Below are positions 1-8,920 of a stretch of DNA of 38,219 nt, piece by piece (the stretch's first letter is position 1; every line of letters begins with the position of its first letter). The notes beneath the pieces are model-generated. The model saw only the letters and a program-made list of their open reading frames with translations, was not told where the DNA came from and searched no databases. The stretch is taken from NCBI GenBank assembly GCA_964479435.1, contig CAYZME010000008.1, positions 1 through 38,219 on the forward strand, in the 5' to 3' direction. Both the position numbers and the translations under genes were made by a program. The DNA is from JAAYKS01 sp964479435 (GTDB lineage Bacteria > Bacillota > Clostridia > Saccharofermentanales > UBA5734).

Positions 1-2
1 TG

Positions 3-650
3 CCGGCAAATCATATTGGCACAGAAGCGGAGTGGGAGGAGAATCAGGAGATTCTCAAAGACGCGATTCGTGAAATGGGCAAAACTTTTACTATCAGCGA
101 AGGAGATGGCGCGTTCTACGGTCCCAAATTGGACTTCCACCTTGAAGACAGCCTCGGTCGCACCTGGCAGTGCGGGACCATCCAATTGGACAGCCAATTG
201 CCAGAGCGTTTTGAATTGGATTATATCGGGCCGGATGGGGAGAAACACCGCCCGGTGATGATCCACCGGGTGGTGTTTGGTTCGATCGAGCGCTTTATCG
301 GCATCATCACCGAACATTTTGCCGGCGCGTTCCCGACCTGGCTGGCACCGGTTCAGGTGAAGGTGTTGCCGATCACGGATCGCAGCCAAGCCTACGCCGC
401 GAGCGTGGCCCAGGCACTTGAAGCGCGGGGATTGCGGGTTGAAACCGACGCGCGCAACGCCAAAATCGGCTACAAAATCCGCGAAGCGCAAATGCAAAAA
501 ATACCTTATATGCTGGTGTTGGGTGACAAAGAAGCGGAGGCCGGGCTTGTGGCGGTTCGCAGCCGGTCGGAAGGTGATTTGGGCACCCTTTCTTTGGAAG
601 CGTTTATTGAACGGGTGACAGCGGAGGTGAGAGACCGGGTCGGAAAGTAG
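3..650 (+). CDS. thrS: Threonyl-tRNA synthetase, C-terminal part (5' end outside window)
   Basis: This enzyme charges tRNA-Thr with threonine in the cytoplasm. The window starts inside the gene; the open frame from base 3 gives the last 215 residues of a protein that is usually about 640 long. The first part carries the end of the class II catalytic core: EGDGAFYGPKLDF, then GRTWQCGTIQLD, then motif 3 with MIHRVVFGSIERFIG, whose His is the family zinc ligand. The rest is the anticodon-binding domain, from about FPTWLAPVQVKVLPITD to the end, including KIGYKIREAQMQKIPYMLVLGDKE. One small oddity is TIQLDSQLPERF, where most family members have Phe instead of Ser. The stop TAG lies 24 bases from the end of a convergent minus-strand gene, and I see no clear terminator between them. 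Confidence 0.97.
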   Translation, partial: PANHIGTEAEWEENQEILKDAIREMGKTFTISEGDGAFYGPKLDFHLEDSLGRTWQCGTIQLDSQLPERFELDYIGPDGEKHRPVMIHRVVFGSIERFIGIITEHFAGAFPTWLAPVQVKVLPITDRSQAYAASVAQALEARGLRVETDARNAKIGYKIREAQMQKIPYMLVLGDKEAEAGLVAVRSRSEGDLGTLSLEAFIERVTAEVRDRVGK

Positions 651-673
651 TCCGACCCGAGTTTCCAAGTTGC

Positions 674-1198
674 TTAGAAGAGGTTCTTTAAAAAAAACGA
701 GATCTCTTCACGATAGCGGATGGCGGAAAAAAAGGCAGTCAGAACAGTGGCAGAAATCAGCGCGCCAAAAAAAGCACACAACTGCGCTTTTTTATAATTG
801 AATCCCAGGGTGGAAGCCACTGCGCTGCCCGTCCAGACGCCTGTGCCCGGGAGGGGGATGGCGATGAACAAAATCAATCCCCATTCTGCTTTTTTTTCAA
901 ATTTGTGAACATTTTTGCGTATTTTATTCTCAAGGAAGCGGGTAAACCAGTCCATCCAGGTCAATTTTTTGAGCCAATTGAGGATGGAACGGAAAAACAA
1001 AATCACAAAAGGGGAAGGGACGAGGCTGCCAATCAGGGACAGGATAAAAACCAGCAGGGGGGAAAGGTCAAATACATGGATGCCCAGGGGGATGGTCGCG
1101 CGCTGTTCGGTGACCGGAATCATCGAACCAAAGAAAACGATCGCGGCGTGCGCGTGGCCAAACACCCGCTCGAGGAAATCGATGACAGCGTCACTCAT
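674..1198 (-). CDS. Small multidrug export family membrane protein (COG2426)
   Basis: The protein is 174 residues long with about four hydrophobic segments (roughly residues 15-35, 45-70, 105-125 and 135-160). The layout matches the Sm_multidrug_ex/COG2426 family, with the typical stretches IPVTEQRATIPLGI near the N terminus and IPLPGTGVWTGSAVAS in the second half. A basic cytoplasmic loop (ENKIRKNVHKFEKKAEWG) separates the halves. Despite the family name, transport activity is poorly established, so I would only call it an integral membrane protein. The ATG is preceded by GGGAGGTG at good spacing. It lies 30 bases downstream of the metallophosphoesterase on the same strand, so the two are probably cotranscribed. 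Confidence 0.85.
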   Translation of the reverse strand: MSDAVIDFLERVFGHAHAAIVFFGSMIPVTEQRATIPLGIHVFDLSPLLVFILSLIGSLVPSPFVILFFRSILNWLKKLTWMDWFTRFLENKIRKNVHKFEKKAEWGLILFIAIPLPGTGVWTGSAVASTLGFNYKKAQLCAFFGALISATVLTAFFSAIRYREEISFFLKNLF

Positions 1199-1228
1199 CG
1201 CCTTGCACCTCCCACTGACTCCGACGTA

Positions 1229-2077
1229 TTATACTCCGCCTATTCCAGGAGCGTAAAGATCGACAAACGTAATCTCGGGCCGCGAGCCCAAACGAAAGGG
1301 TAAAACCACACAGCCCAGTCCCCGCGAAATGTATCCGGCTATCTGGTCGCGCGTAAACAGACCGCGATATGTTTTTTCTTTGACCAATCGCTCATGCCGC
1401 AGCACACGAAATTCGAGATGAAACGGCATCCAGATTTGGCCGCCGTGGAAATGCCCTGCCAAGAAGAAGTGCGCGGCCCGCGCGGGGATCAGATAGATGC
1501 TGTCCGGGTTGTGCGCCAACACAACCGAACGGGTGGCCGGTATCGCGGACTCCGTCGGGGGAAGGGGAAAGCGCGGTTCGCCGTGCCGCAGGTCATCCAG
1601 GCCGACAATACGCCAAAGGCTGCTGTCTTTGGCGCGGACCACCGTTTCGTGATTTCGCAGCAATTCGAAATGGGCGGCAGGATAATCGCGATCGGACAAC
1701 GGTCGGTCATGATTGCCACGTACGGCATACGCGGGGATGCCAGCCTGCCTTGCCGCCCATCCCATACGCGCCAGAAGGCGCCGCGCTTTGGCAGCGTCGT
1801 GGCGCCCTGAACAGGCATCCCCGCCAAAAAGAAACACGTCCGCTTCACTCTCGCGGATCACTTCTTCCAGTCGTTTGAAAGAGATCTGATTGAGGCCCGC
1901 GTGCAGATCGGTGAGCAGCAGAACGCGCAATCGACGCTCCCCTTGCCCCATCCGCACCCGGGTGATTTCAGGGTGCCGCGGCTCCCATAACATACGGGCC
2001 AGGAGCGCCACCAGAACGGCGATTGGCACCACCCACCACATGCGCGAAACCATCGCCAGATTCATTGCGCTCAACAC
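1229..2077 (-). CDS. Membrane-anchored metallophosphoesterase (YkuE/YaeI type)
   Basis: This is a calcineurin-like phosphoesterase of 282 residues. All metal-binding blocks are visible: TDLHAG (about residue 56), GGDACSG (about 85), GNHDRP (about 120), a HN pair in VVLAHNPDS (about 187) and GHFHGGQIWMP (about 207). The N terminus has one hydrophobic segment (WWVVPIAVLVALLARML), so the enzyme probably sits on the outer face of the membrane. Related proteins include YkuE of Bacillus and YaeI of E. coli; the natural substrate cannot be told from sequence. The start is uncertain: GTG at 2077 gives the longest form, while an ATG at 2065 in the same frame is an alternative with no better ribosome binding site. 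It is divergent from ydbC. Confidence 0.88.
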   Translation of the reverse strand: MLSAMNLAMVSRMWWVVPIAVLVALLARMLWEPRHPEITRVRMGQGERRLRVLLLTDLHAGLNQISFKRLEEVIRESEADVFLFGGDACSGRHDAAKARRLLARMGWAARQAGIPAYAVRGNHDRPLSDRDYPAAHFELLRNHETVVRAKDSSLWRIVGLDDLRHGEPRFPLPPTESAIPATRSVVLAHNPDSIYLIPARAAHFFLAGHFHGGQIWMPFHLEFRVLRHERLVKEKTYRGLFTRDQIAGYISRGLGCVVLPFRLGSRPEITFVDLYAPGIGGV

Positions 2078-2201
2078 AGGCCTATCACCCGCGCCTTGTG
2101 CGCTTGATCAATGGGGAACACGCTTCTCATCGTGTCTCATTATTTCAGTCAGCGCGGGTAGCGTCAACTCCCGTTGGCAGGCCGTCAGTGGGGATATCCG
2201 C

Positions 2202-2230
2202 TTGACGGAAGCGGGCAATCATTGTATTTT
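2202..2230 (+). promoter_or_regulatory. Candidate sigma-A promoter for ydbC
   Basis: TTGACG at 2202-2207 is followed, after exactly 17 bases, by TATTTT at 2225-2230. Transcription would start near 2237, leaving a leader of about 80 bases before the ydbC ATG. The assignment rests on consensus match and spacing only. Confidence 0.55.
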
Positions 2231-2318
2231 TGTACGAAACATCAGCGACCGGCGCATACCGCCCATGGCGCCACGCATACAGAAGCCTGGTATACAGCAA
2301 AGACAGGAGGATCCAAAC

Positions 2319-2567
2319 ATGGCACCAAGAGGTGAATTTACGTACAAAATTGTCAAAGAGATGGGCATCGTGCTCAGCACCAGCCGTTCCGGATGGAATC
2401 GCGAGATTAACCTTGTGAGCTGGAACAACGCGCCTGCCAAACTCGACATTCGCGACTGGGCACCCGACCACGAGAAGATGGGGAAAGGCCTTTCATTGAC
2501 AGCCGAAGAGGTCGCGATCCTCAAAGAATTTCTCGCCGATTATGACCCGTATGAGAATGAACCATAA
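2319..2567 (+). CDS. YdbC family protein, PC4-like single-stranded nucleic acid binding
   Basis: This is a small protein of 82 residues that matches the bacterial YdbC/PC4 (transcriptional coactivator p15) family. The hallmark blocks are present: FTYKIVKEMGIVLST, GWNREINLVSWNNAPAKLDIRDWAPDHEKMGKGLSLT and the C-terminal helix EEVAILKEFLADYD. Family members form dimers that bind single-stranded DNA or RNA without strong sequence specificity; the cellular role in Firmicutes is not settled. The ATG at 2319 is chosen because GGAGG at 2307-2311 sits at ideal spacing and the upstream open frame has no family similarity. It has its own promoter and is convergent with ddh. Confidence 0.9.
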   Translation: MAPRGEFTYKIVKEMGIVLSTSRSGWNREINLVSWNNAPAKLDIRDWAPDHEKMGKGLSLTAEEVAILKEFLADYDPYENEP

Positions 2568-2586
2568 TCTCCGTACCCATTTGTAG

Positions 2587-3576
2587 TCAGATCCAGTTCG
2601 CGCGCAACTCTTCCGGGGGATATGGGGAAAGTAAGCCGGGTGGCACGTCCAAAACCGTGATCGCGCCTTTGTAGCCGTTGTTGTGCATGCGGTGTACCGC
2701 CCGCGCGTACGCCACAAGCACACTGGCTGTAAAAGCGGGGTTGCTGTCCAGTTGTAAGGAGAATTCCGCGATCTGGCGGGTTTGGTCGGCCGTAACCCCA
2801 TTGCGGATGACAACACCCCCGTGAGGTAGGGCCGTGTGTTTTTCAGCCAGCTCTTCGCCGGTAATGAAAGTGACCGTGGTGTCATAGCCGGCAAAATAAT
2901 GTGGCATTGTGACAATGGCCTCACGGATTGCCGCCAAGTCGGCCCCTTCTTGCGCGACCACATAACATGCGCGTGTGTGTTGTTCGTGTGGACGCATTGG
3001 CGAGGGGTTGTCGCCGCGCGCGGCCTCCATCGCACGCGCGACCGGCAAGGTATATTGGCGAGCGTCAACCACGCCGGGTATCCGGCGGATGGCGTCTGAA
3101 TGCCCTTGGCTGACACCTCGACCCCAGAATGTGTATCCGGATCCCTCCGGGAGGATGCTGTGAAACAAGGTCCGCGCCAGCGAAAATAACCCGGGATCCC
3201 AGCCGCATGAGATCAGGCTGAGATGGCCGGCATGCTGTGCGATCGCATCCATTTGATCGTAATATGCGGGAATATTCGCATGCGTATCGAAACTGTCGAC
3301 TGTGTTGAAATCAGCCGCAAAACGTGGGCCCCACACGGGGAGATCCGTGGCTGAACCCCCACATAATACGAGTACGTCGATCCGCTCTTTCCAGTCTGGC
3401 AGCGATGAGACGGAGGCGACGGGTACCGGCGATCCGTCTGGCAAAATCGGCGGATCGATGGCCGCGGGCGCCCGCCTTGTAAAAATTCCCTGCAGTGATA
3501 GATCGCGATGTTGGCGACTCGCTGCGGCTACACCTTTGCCAAGATTTCCATAGCCGACGATACCGATTCGAATCAT
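2587..3576 (-). CDS. ddh: meso-Diaminopimelate D-dehydrogenase
   Basis: The 329-residue protein catalyses the NADPH-dependent reductive amination of tetrahydrodipicolinate to meso-diaminopimelate, the one-step dehydrogenase branch of lysine and peptidoglycan precursor synthesis. The Rossmann motif GIVGYGNLGKG is at residues 5-15. Family blocks follow: LCGGSATDLP, FNTVDSFDTHANIPAYY, ISCGWDPGLFSL, FWGRGVSQGHSDAIRRIPGV and the C-terminal segment with HNNGYKGAITVLDVPPG. The length is normal for the family. The gene stands alone on the minus strand between ydbC and a plus-strand membrane protein gene. Its presence suggests that this organism can make meso-DAP without the succinylase or acetylase route, although other lysine genes are not in the window. 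Confidence 0.95.
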   Translation of the reverse strand: MIRIGIVGYGNLGKGVAAASRQHRDLSLQGIFTRRAPAAIDPPILPDGSPVPVASVSSLPDWKERIDVLVLCGGSATDLPVWGPRFAADFNTVDSFDTHANIPAYYDQMDAIAQHAGHLSLISCGWDPGLFSLARTLFHSILPEGSGYTFWGRGVSQGHSDAIRRIPGVVDARQYTLPVARAMEAARGDNPSPMRPHEQHTRACYVVAQEGADLAAIREAIVTMPHYFAGYDTTVTFITGEELAEKHTALPHGGVVIRNGVTADQTRQIAEFSLQLDSNPAFTASVLVAYARAVHRMHNNGYKGAITVLDVPPGLLSPYPPEELRANWI

Positions 3577-3744
3577 ATCCTACTCCTATTCAGTCAACGG
3601 CGACCTTACGCAAACCGCCGGGCCCGGCTCAGGGAAATTATAACACCCTTGCGGCTTGTGCCGTATCAGAGGTTCGAGCGGAAAGTTGTCACCAATGGGG
3701 CACAACGGTACAATTATCTTGATAAACAAAAAGGAGGTGTTGCC

Positions 3745-4380
3745 TTGGCACGGCGCTTGGTGGTTATCATTTTGTGGATTTTGATGTCGTTCTTGTGGGG
3801 CACCTTGCCGGTTGCCCCTCTGCGCGTTTTTGGCGATACGTCCCTGGCGTTGACGCATTTTGTCCTTGACTTGGTGGGTGTGGGCGGGTCGGCCGGGGCT
3901 TGGATTGTGGCCCTGGGCGGTTTGCTGGCTTCTGCCGGATTGCTGTGGGCTGTACGCACCCGCTATGATGATCTGATCGCCGGTTTTTGCGGCCTGATTG
4001 GCACGATCTGGTACTTGGCAACGCACTATCAGGAGCATCTGATTACCCCCACGACTGCCGCTGTTCTCATCGGACTGGCGGTCCTGTTGGTTTGTCTGCT
4101 TTTGAAATGGCGTGCGGCGAACAGCCGTCTGGGGGAGATGTTCGCACTTGCGCCGGCGATTGCTGTGTGGATGAACCTGGCCGTTCTGCCGCAATTGCAA
4201 CGTTGGAACATGACACCGGATACCTTGCCCGGGTGGTCGCGTCTGACGACATCGCCGATGCTGCGAAACGACTGGTTGTTTCCCTGGCCCGCGTGGTTGA
4301 CGCTGCTGATCCTGGCGTTGTTGACCCTGGCTTTGATTTGGTTCCTGATTTCAGGTCCCGGGCGCACCGAGCGCCATTGA
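3745..4380 (+). CDS. Unknown integral membrane protein with a TTG start
   Basis: I do not recognise this protein. It has 211 residues and is mostly hydrophobic, with about six likely membrane segments (roughly residues 4-22, 45-65, 70-95, 103-122, 130-150 and 182-205). The open frame continues upstream, but TTG at 3745 is preferred because AAGGAGGTG ends about six bases before it and the residues after it (MARRLVVIILW) look like a natural N terminus. There are no obvious catalytic motifs. It is divergent from ddh and lies 73 bases before ligA on the same strand. The ligA spacing allows cotranscription but does not suggest a shared function. Confidence 0.75.
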   Translation: MARRLVVIILWILMSFLWGTLPVAPLRVFGDTSLALTHFVLDLVGVGGSAGAWIVALGGLLASAGLLWAVRTRYDDLIAGFCGLIGTIWYLATHYQEHLITPTTAAVLIGLAVLLVCLLLKWRAANSRLGEMFALAPAIAVWMNLAVLPQLQRWNMTPDTLPGWSRLTTSPMLRNDWLFPWPAWLTLLILALLTLALIWFLISGPGRTERH

Positions 4381-4453
4381 TCCCGTTTTGGAGATCAAGC
4401 ATGTAACATGGATTGAATAAAAAATGACCGCATAAAGAACCGGAGTGTTGTGA

Positions 4454-6520
4454 ATGAAAACTCAACCCGATGATGCGCCGGAAAGCACCACGCAAGACGT
4501 GGCTGCGCGCTTGGACAAATTAAGGAATACAATTGAATATCATAATAAAAAATATTACGATGACGACAATCCTGAAATAGATGACGCGGCCTATGATACT
4601 CTAATCCGCGAACTGGAAGAATTGGAAGCCGCGCATCCCGCACTTGCCCAGCCCCACTCACCAACCCGAAGAATAGGCGGAACGGCGCGGCGCGACCTTC
4701 CGAAAATATCACACCCGGTCCCGCTGCAAAGCCTGAACGATGTGTTTGGGCCACAAGCGCTGCGCCAATCGCTCGCGCGTATTGAAGAGGCGTTGACAGG
4801 CGCGGGTTGGCTTGAGCCGATGCGATATGTGGTGGAGCAAAAAATTGATGGTCTTTCGGTTTCTTTGGAATACCGCGAAGGCCGATTTGTCCGCGGCGCC
4901 ACCCGGGGTGACGGAACCGTCGGCGAAGATGTGACCGAAAATTTGCGAACGGTGCGAGGCATCCCTGCTGTTTTGCGTACCCCGGTGCCTTATCTGGTCG
5001 TGCGTGGTGAAGTGTACATGGATATTCAGGCGTTTGACGCGTTGAATGAAAGACAGGAAGTGTTGGGGGGCAAAGTCTTCGCCAACCCCAGAAACGCGGC
5101 CGCCGGCTCTCTGCGCCAATTGGATGCATCTATAACCGCCACCCGCAACCTCCGTGTATTTATCTTTAATGTGCAACTGGCGGAAGGGATCACGTTCAGC
5201 CGGCACGCGGAATCGTTGACCTGGCTGGCAGAGCAGGGTTTTTCCGTCTCCCCCGGTTTTGAGGTATGTGACGGGATAGACGCAGTTTGGGATGCGGTCC
5301 AGCGGATCGGTGAACAACGCGGCACGTTGGCGTATGGCATCGACGGGGCAGTCGTCAAGGTCGACGCGCTGTCCGCAAGGACAATTATGGGATCCACCAG
5401 CAAAGCGCCGCGTTGGGCTGTGGCCTTTAAGTTCCCGCCCGAGCAGCAACAAACACGTGTGGAAGATATCCTGGTCCAGGTGGGGCGAACAGGCAAGCTG
5501 ACGCCTCTGGCCGTCCTGAGACCGGTGCGTATAGCGGGTAGTGTCGTATCCCGCGCGACCTTGCACAATCAGGATTTTATCGATGAAAAAGATATCCGTA
5601 TCGGCGATACCGTGACCATTCAAAAAGCGGGCGACATCATTCCAGCCATCGTTGAAGTCGTGACCGACAAGCGGCCGGAGGGGTTGACCCGATATCGCAT
5701 TCCCGATTTCTGTCCCGCTTGCGGCGCGCCTGCCGTCCGTGAGGCCGGTGAGGCGTTCTCCCGTTGCACCGGCGCGGAATGCCCCGCGCAATTGTTCCGT
5801 CATATCCTACATTTTGCCTCGCGCGACGCGATGGACATCGAAGGCCTGGGGCCGGCGATTATTGAGCTGCTGATTCAAAACCGCTTGATCGCCGGTGTTG
5901 CCGATCTTTATACCTTGGACGACAAACGTGACCAGATCCGCGTGCTCGAAGGGATGGGCGACAAATCGACTGATTTGCTATTGCAAGCAATTCGCCGATC
6001 GCGCGCGAACAACATCGACCGCCTGATCACGGCTTTGGGGATTCGCAATGTCGGCGTACAAGCCGCCCGGGTTTTGGCGGACTCCTTCCCAGATATGCGG
6101 GCCATTGGCGCCGCGGATGTGGATACTCTGTCGGCACTGCCTGATTTTGGCCCTGTAACGGCCACTGCGGTCGCTTCCTTCTTTTGCCAAGAGCAAACGC
6201 ACCATTTGCTGGACCGCCTGGCGGCCGGCGGCGTCAATACGACCTCGACAACTTTTGGCAAGCAAGCGGACGGCCCCCTGACCGGGATGACATTTGTCCT
6301 GACCGGAACGTTGGCAGGCCTGTCGCGAGAAGAAGCGGCGGCCTTTATTCGCACGCAGGGCGGTAAAACCGCAAGCAGCGTGTCCGCGCGCACCACGTAT
6401 GTCCTGGCCGGTGCCGGCGGCGGCTCGAAACGAGACAAAGCAGAGCGGTTGGGAATCCCGGTCATCGACTGGGACGATTTGTCACGAATGCTTGAAGGGG
6501 CGGCGACGACCAATACCTGA
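4454..6520 (+). CDS. ligA: NAD-dependent DNA ligase
   Basis: This is the essential bacterial ligase that seals nicks in replication and repair using NAD. It has 688 residues, the usual size. The order is the Ia domain (DDDNPEIDDAAYDTLIRELEELE, about residues 36-58), the adenylation domain with the active-site lysine at residue 130 in EQKIDGLS, TRGDGTVGEDVTEN, the OB domain starting near VGRTGKLTPLAVL, a four-cysteine zinc finger (CPACG, then CTGAEC), helix-hairpin-helix repeats and a C-terminal BRCT domain (GMTFVLTGTLAGLSREEAAAFI). All expected domains appear intact. The ATG follows CGGAG at 4441-4445. Confidence 0.98.
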   Translation: MKTQPDDAPESTTQDVAARLDKLRNTIEYHNKKYYDDDNPEIDDAAYDTLIRELEELEAAHPALAQPHSPTRRIGGTARRDLPKISHPVPLQSLNDVFGPQALRQSLARIEEALTGAGWLEPMRYVVEQKIDGLSVSLEYREGRFVRGATRGDGTVGEDVTENLRTVRGIPAVLRTPVPYLVVRGEVYMDIQAFDALNERQEVLGGKVFANPRNAAAGSLRQLDASITATRNLRVFIFNVQLAEGITFSRHAESLTWLAEQGFSVSPGFEVCDGIDAVWDAVQRIGEQRGTLAYGIDGAVVKVDALSARTIMGSTSKAPRWAVAFKFPPEQQQTRVEDILVQVGRTGKLTPLAVLRPVRIAGSVVSRATLHNQDFIDEKDIRIGDTVTIQKAGDIIPAIVEVVTDKRPEGLTRYRIPDFCPACGAPAVREAGEAFSRCTGAECPAQLFRHILHFASRDAMDIEGLGPAIIELLIQNRLIAGVADLYTLDDKRDQIRVLEGMGDKSTDLLLQAIRRSRANNIDRLITALGIRNVGVQAARVLADSFPDMRAIGAADVDTLSALPDFGPVTATAVASFFCQEQTHHLLDRLAAGGVNTTSTTFGKQADGPLTGMTFVLTGTLAGLSREEAAAFIRTQGGKTASSVSARTTYVLAGAGGGSKRDKAERLGIPVIDWDDLSRMLEGAATTNT

Positions 6521-6635
6521 TGCCATGCTTGCGGCTGGCTGTGCACTGTGGTAATATGCTGTTGCTGTTTTTATCGGCAAACGAGGCACAACATCGGTCC
6601 CGGCTTGTGGACCATTGCGAACCGGAGGATCATTC

Positions 6636-6893
6636 ATGGGGGCATTGGCCATTATCCTCACCATCGTCGACCTGGCGGTCTGCGCCTTATTGATTATGCT
6701 CGTGATGCTCCAAGAGGGCAGTAACAAAGGGTTGGGCGTGATCAGTGGCGGCAACCAAAATGAAAATTTCTTTGGCCAGAACGCGAACAAAGGTCGTAGC
6801 CGCGATGTGCGTTTGCGCAAATTGACCTCGTATAGCGCGGTGCTTTTCGTCGTGTTAACGATCATTTTATATCTGATCACCGGAAAAGGCTGA
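6636..6893 (+). CDS. secG: Preprotein translocase subunit SecG
   Basis: The 85-residue protein has two hydrophobic segments separated by a Gly/Asn-rich loop, the SecG layout. The first segment (residues 4-26) ends in the typical VMLQEGSNKGLGVISGG, followed by NENFFGQNANKGRSRDVRLRKLT and a second membrane helix up to the C terminus. SecG associates with SecYE and assists protein export. ATG 6636 is preferred over an in-frame TTG at 6615 because GGAGG sits just upstream. The gene lies between ligA and rnr; secG followed by rnr is a common Firmicutes arrangement. A strong terminator sits in the secG-rnr gap. Confidence 0.95.
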   Translation: MGALAIILTIVDLAVCALLIMLVMLQEGSNKGLGVISGGNQNENFFGQNANKGRSRDVRLRKLTSYSAVLFVVLTIILYLITGKG

Positions 6894-6963
6894 CACGTGG
6901 TTTGCCTGCGCACGGCTGGATCGTCGCCGATCGATGGCACCTTGTATTTTGAACTTGGCACCT

Positions 6964-6993
6964 GACCGCTCTGGCAGAAGGAGCGGTCTTTTT
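6964..6993 (+). terminator. Intrinsic terminator after secG
   Basis: The 8-base arms GACCGCTC (6964-6971) and GAGCGGTC (6981-6988) pair perfectly around a 9-base loop and are followed by TTTTT. It ends about 34 bases before the chosen rnr start, so rnr either has a start site inside this short gap or depends on read-through. Confidence 0.85.
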
Positions 6994-7027
6994 GCATCAA
7001 ACCTTGTATAGACTTGATTGGAGACAG

Positions 7028-8791
7028 ATGGAACCCGAGATGAAAACGGTGGTTGGTATCCTCATCGAAAACGGCCGGGATGGACTGGTCCGGGCAGACT
7101 ACCCGGATGCTGAAGGAAAACGGCGGGATGTTTGGATTCCCTGGCGATATCTCAACGGCGCCCCGTTTGGCATGCGTGTCGTCTGCCAAGTCGATCATCC
7201 GGAGGCGGAGCAATGGCGCGGCGTCATTTTGGAGGTCCTCGGAGACCCGTCCAGGCCAGACGTAGCGATCGCCGGTATTCTGGCGCATTATCGATTGGAT
7301 CTTTCGTTCCCGGAGGCCGTAGAGAAGGAAGCGGCTGCTTTGCCAGCGGCCCTCGAACCCGCGGAAACAGCCGGGTTGATCCGCTCCGGCCGCAAAGACC
7401 GGCGTGCGTTGCCGACGATCACAATCGACGGGGAAGACGCGAAGGACTTAGATGACGCCATTTCGATCGAGCGGTTGGCGAACCGGGGCTTTCGGCTATG
7501 GGTGCATATCGCGGACGTAGCGCATTATGTCACGGACAACAGTCCCCTGGATGTGGAAGCACGCCGCCGGGGCACCAGTGTCTATCTGGTCGACCGGGTG
7601 GTGCCGATGTTGCCGCCGCGCCTGTCAAATGGCATTTGCAGCTTAAATCCGCAAGCGGATCGCCTAGCCCTGACAGTTGAAATGGAAATCGACCGAGATG
7701 GGATGGTAACGGGCGGCGACATCTATGAGAGCGTGATCCGCAGCGACGCGCGCACTTCGTATAAACAGATCCACGACTTTCTGGAAAAAGGTGAGGGGCG
7801 GGAGCAGCTGGGGGAGATCGATTCGGCTTTGGTGGCGATGCGTGAACTGGCTGAAATCCTGCACACACGCTTGCGCCAAAGAGGAATGCTCGAGTTTGAA
7901 TTCCCTGAAACGCGTGTCGACCTGGATGAGAGCGGACGGCCGATCGCGATTTATCCGTATCCGCTCACATACACAAACGGCATCATCGAAGCGTTTATGA
8001 TCGCTGCCAATGAATTTGTCGCCGAGCGGTTTTTTCTGCGGAAAAGTCCATTTGTGTACCGTGTGCATGAACAACCGGATCCTGAAAAATTGCGCCGCTT
8101 CGCGCGTTTGGCCAACAATATGGGGGTTCGCTTGCGCTTTCGTGGCGTGCCCCGTTCAGGGGATCTGGCGGCGGCTTTGGTCGAGATTCGAGAGATGGAA
8201 TATGGGCAGGCGTTGTCGCAATTGCTGTTGCGGTCTCTGGCAAAGGCCCGTTACGCGCCGGAGAGTCTGGGGCACTATGGCCTGGCGAGTACGTATTATT
8301 GCCATTTCACGGCCCCCATCCGGCGGTATCCTGATCTGTTCATCCACCGGATCATCAAGGGGTGGCTGTCCGGCCATGTCGATAAAAAGAAATGGCAACA
8401 AGAAGCGATCGCGGTCAGCGAAACCGGTTCACAAAGCGAGCGTCTGGCGGAGCAGGCCGCGCGCGATAGTGTGCAGCAAAAAGCATGCGAGTATATGGCC
8501 GGGCGGTTGGGAGAAGTGTTTGACGGAGTGGTCTCGNNNNNNNNNNNNNNNNNNNNNNNNNNNNNNNNNNNNNTGGAAGACTATTTTGAATATGACGAAG
8601 AAAGCCTCACCGCCCGGGGAACCCGGAGCGGTAGAACGATACGCATCGGTGAGAACGTGCGGGTTCGCGTGGCGCGTGTAGATACCATTCAGCGAAAAAT
8701 TGATTTTGCGCTGGAAGGGGAAGAGAAACAAAAAAACAGCCGGCTGACGCGGAAAGCGCCGGCGCACAAGAGCAGGGACAGGAAAAATTAG
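7028..8791 (+). CDS. rnr: Ribonuclease R (contains an assembly gap in the S1 domain)
   Basis: RNase R is a processive 3'-to-5' exoribonuclease that degrades structured RNA and, with tmRNA, faulty messages. Visible parts are an N-terminal cold-shock/OB region, the RNB catalytic domain with the acidic cluster DGEDAKDLDDAISIERL, AHYVTDNSPLDVEARRRGTSVYLVDRVVPMLP, SNGICSLNP, and HYGLASTYYCHFTAPIRRYPDLFIHR, and a C-terminal S1 domain. The S1 domain is cut by 37 Ns. The frame matches on both sides, but S1 domains of homologues need about 25 residues where only 12-13 fit. ATG 7028 is chosen because the longer frame begins inside the terminator. After the TAG stop the same frame stays open for 38 more codons of Lys/Arg-rich sequence. 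Confidence 0.93.
   Translation: MEPEMKTVVGILIENGRDGLVRADYPDAEGKRRDVWIPWRYLNGAPFGMRVVCQVDHPEAEQWRGVILEVLGDPSRPDVAIAGILAHYRLDLSFPEAVEKEAAALPAALEPAETAGLIRSGRKDRRALPTITIDGEDAKDLDDAISIERLANRGFRLWVHIADVAHYVTDNSPLDVEARRRGTSVYLVDRVVPMLPPRLSNGICSLNPQADRLALTVEMEIDRDGMVTGGDIYESVIRSDARTSYKQIHDFLEKGEGREQLGEIDSALVAMRELAEILHTRLRQRGMLEFEFPETRVDLDESGRPIAIYPYPLTYTNGIIEAFMIAANEFVAERFFLRKSPFVYRVHEQPDPEKLRRFARLANNMGVRLRFRGVPRSGDLAAALVEIREMEYGQALSQLLLRSLAKARYAPESLGHYGLASTYYCHFTAPIRRYPDLFIHRIIKGWLSGHVDKKKWQQEAIAVSETGSQSERLAEQAARDSVQQKACEYMAGRLGEVFDGVVSXXXXXXXXXXXXXEDYFEYDEESLTARGTRSGRTIRIGENVRVRVARVDTIQRKIDFALEGEEKQKNSRLTRKAPAHKSRDRKN
8537..8573. other. Assembly gap of 37 Ns inside rnr
   Basis: The flanks read GEVFDGVVS on the left and EDYFEYDEES on the right, both from the RNase R S1 domain. 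By comparison with the family, about 12 codons more than the Ns allow should lie here. The N count is therefore probably an estimate and the true sequence longer. Confidence 0.9.
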
Positions 8792-8920
8792 AAATTGAAA
8801 TCTATAATAAAAAAATCAAATCACAAAAACAAAAACCGGCCGAAAACCCGCTTCAGTGAAAAGGTCAAAACGAAAGAAAAAGAGGGTGTAAAAGGACATC
8901 GCATGTAAGCGCAACCGGGA

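Noticed and set aside
4709..5803. Open frame of 364 codons on the minus strand inside ligA
   Set aside because: LigA is certain on the plus strand over the same bases; the antisense product has no family features.
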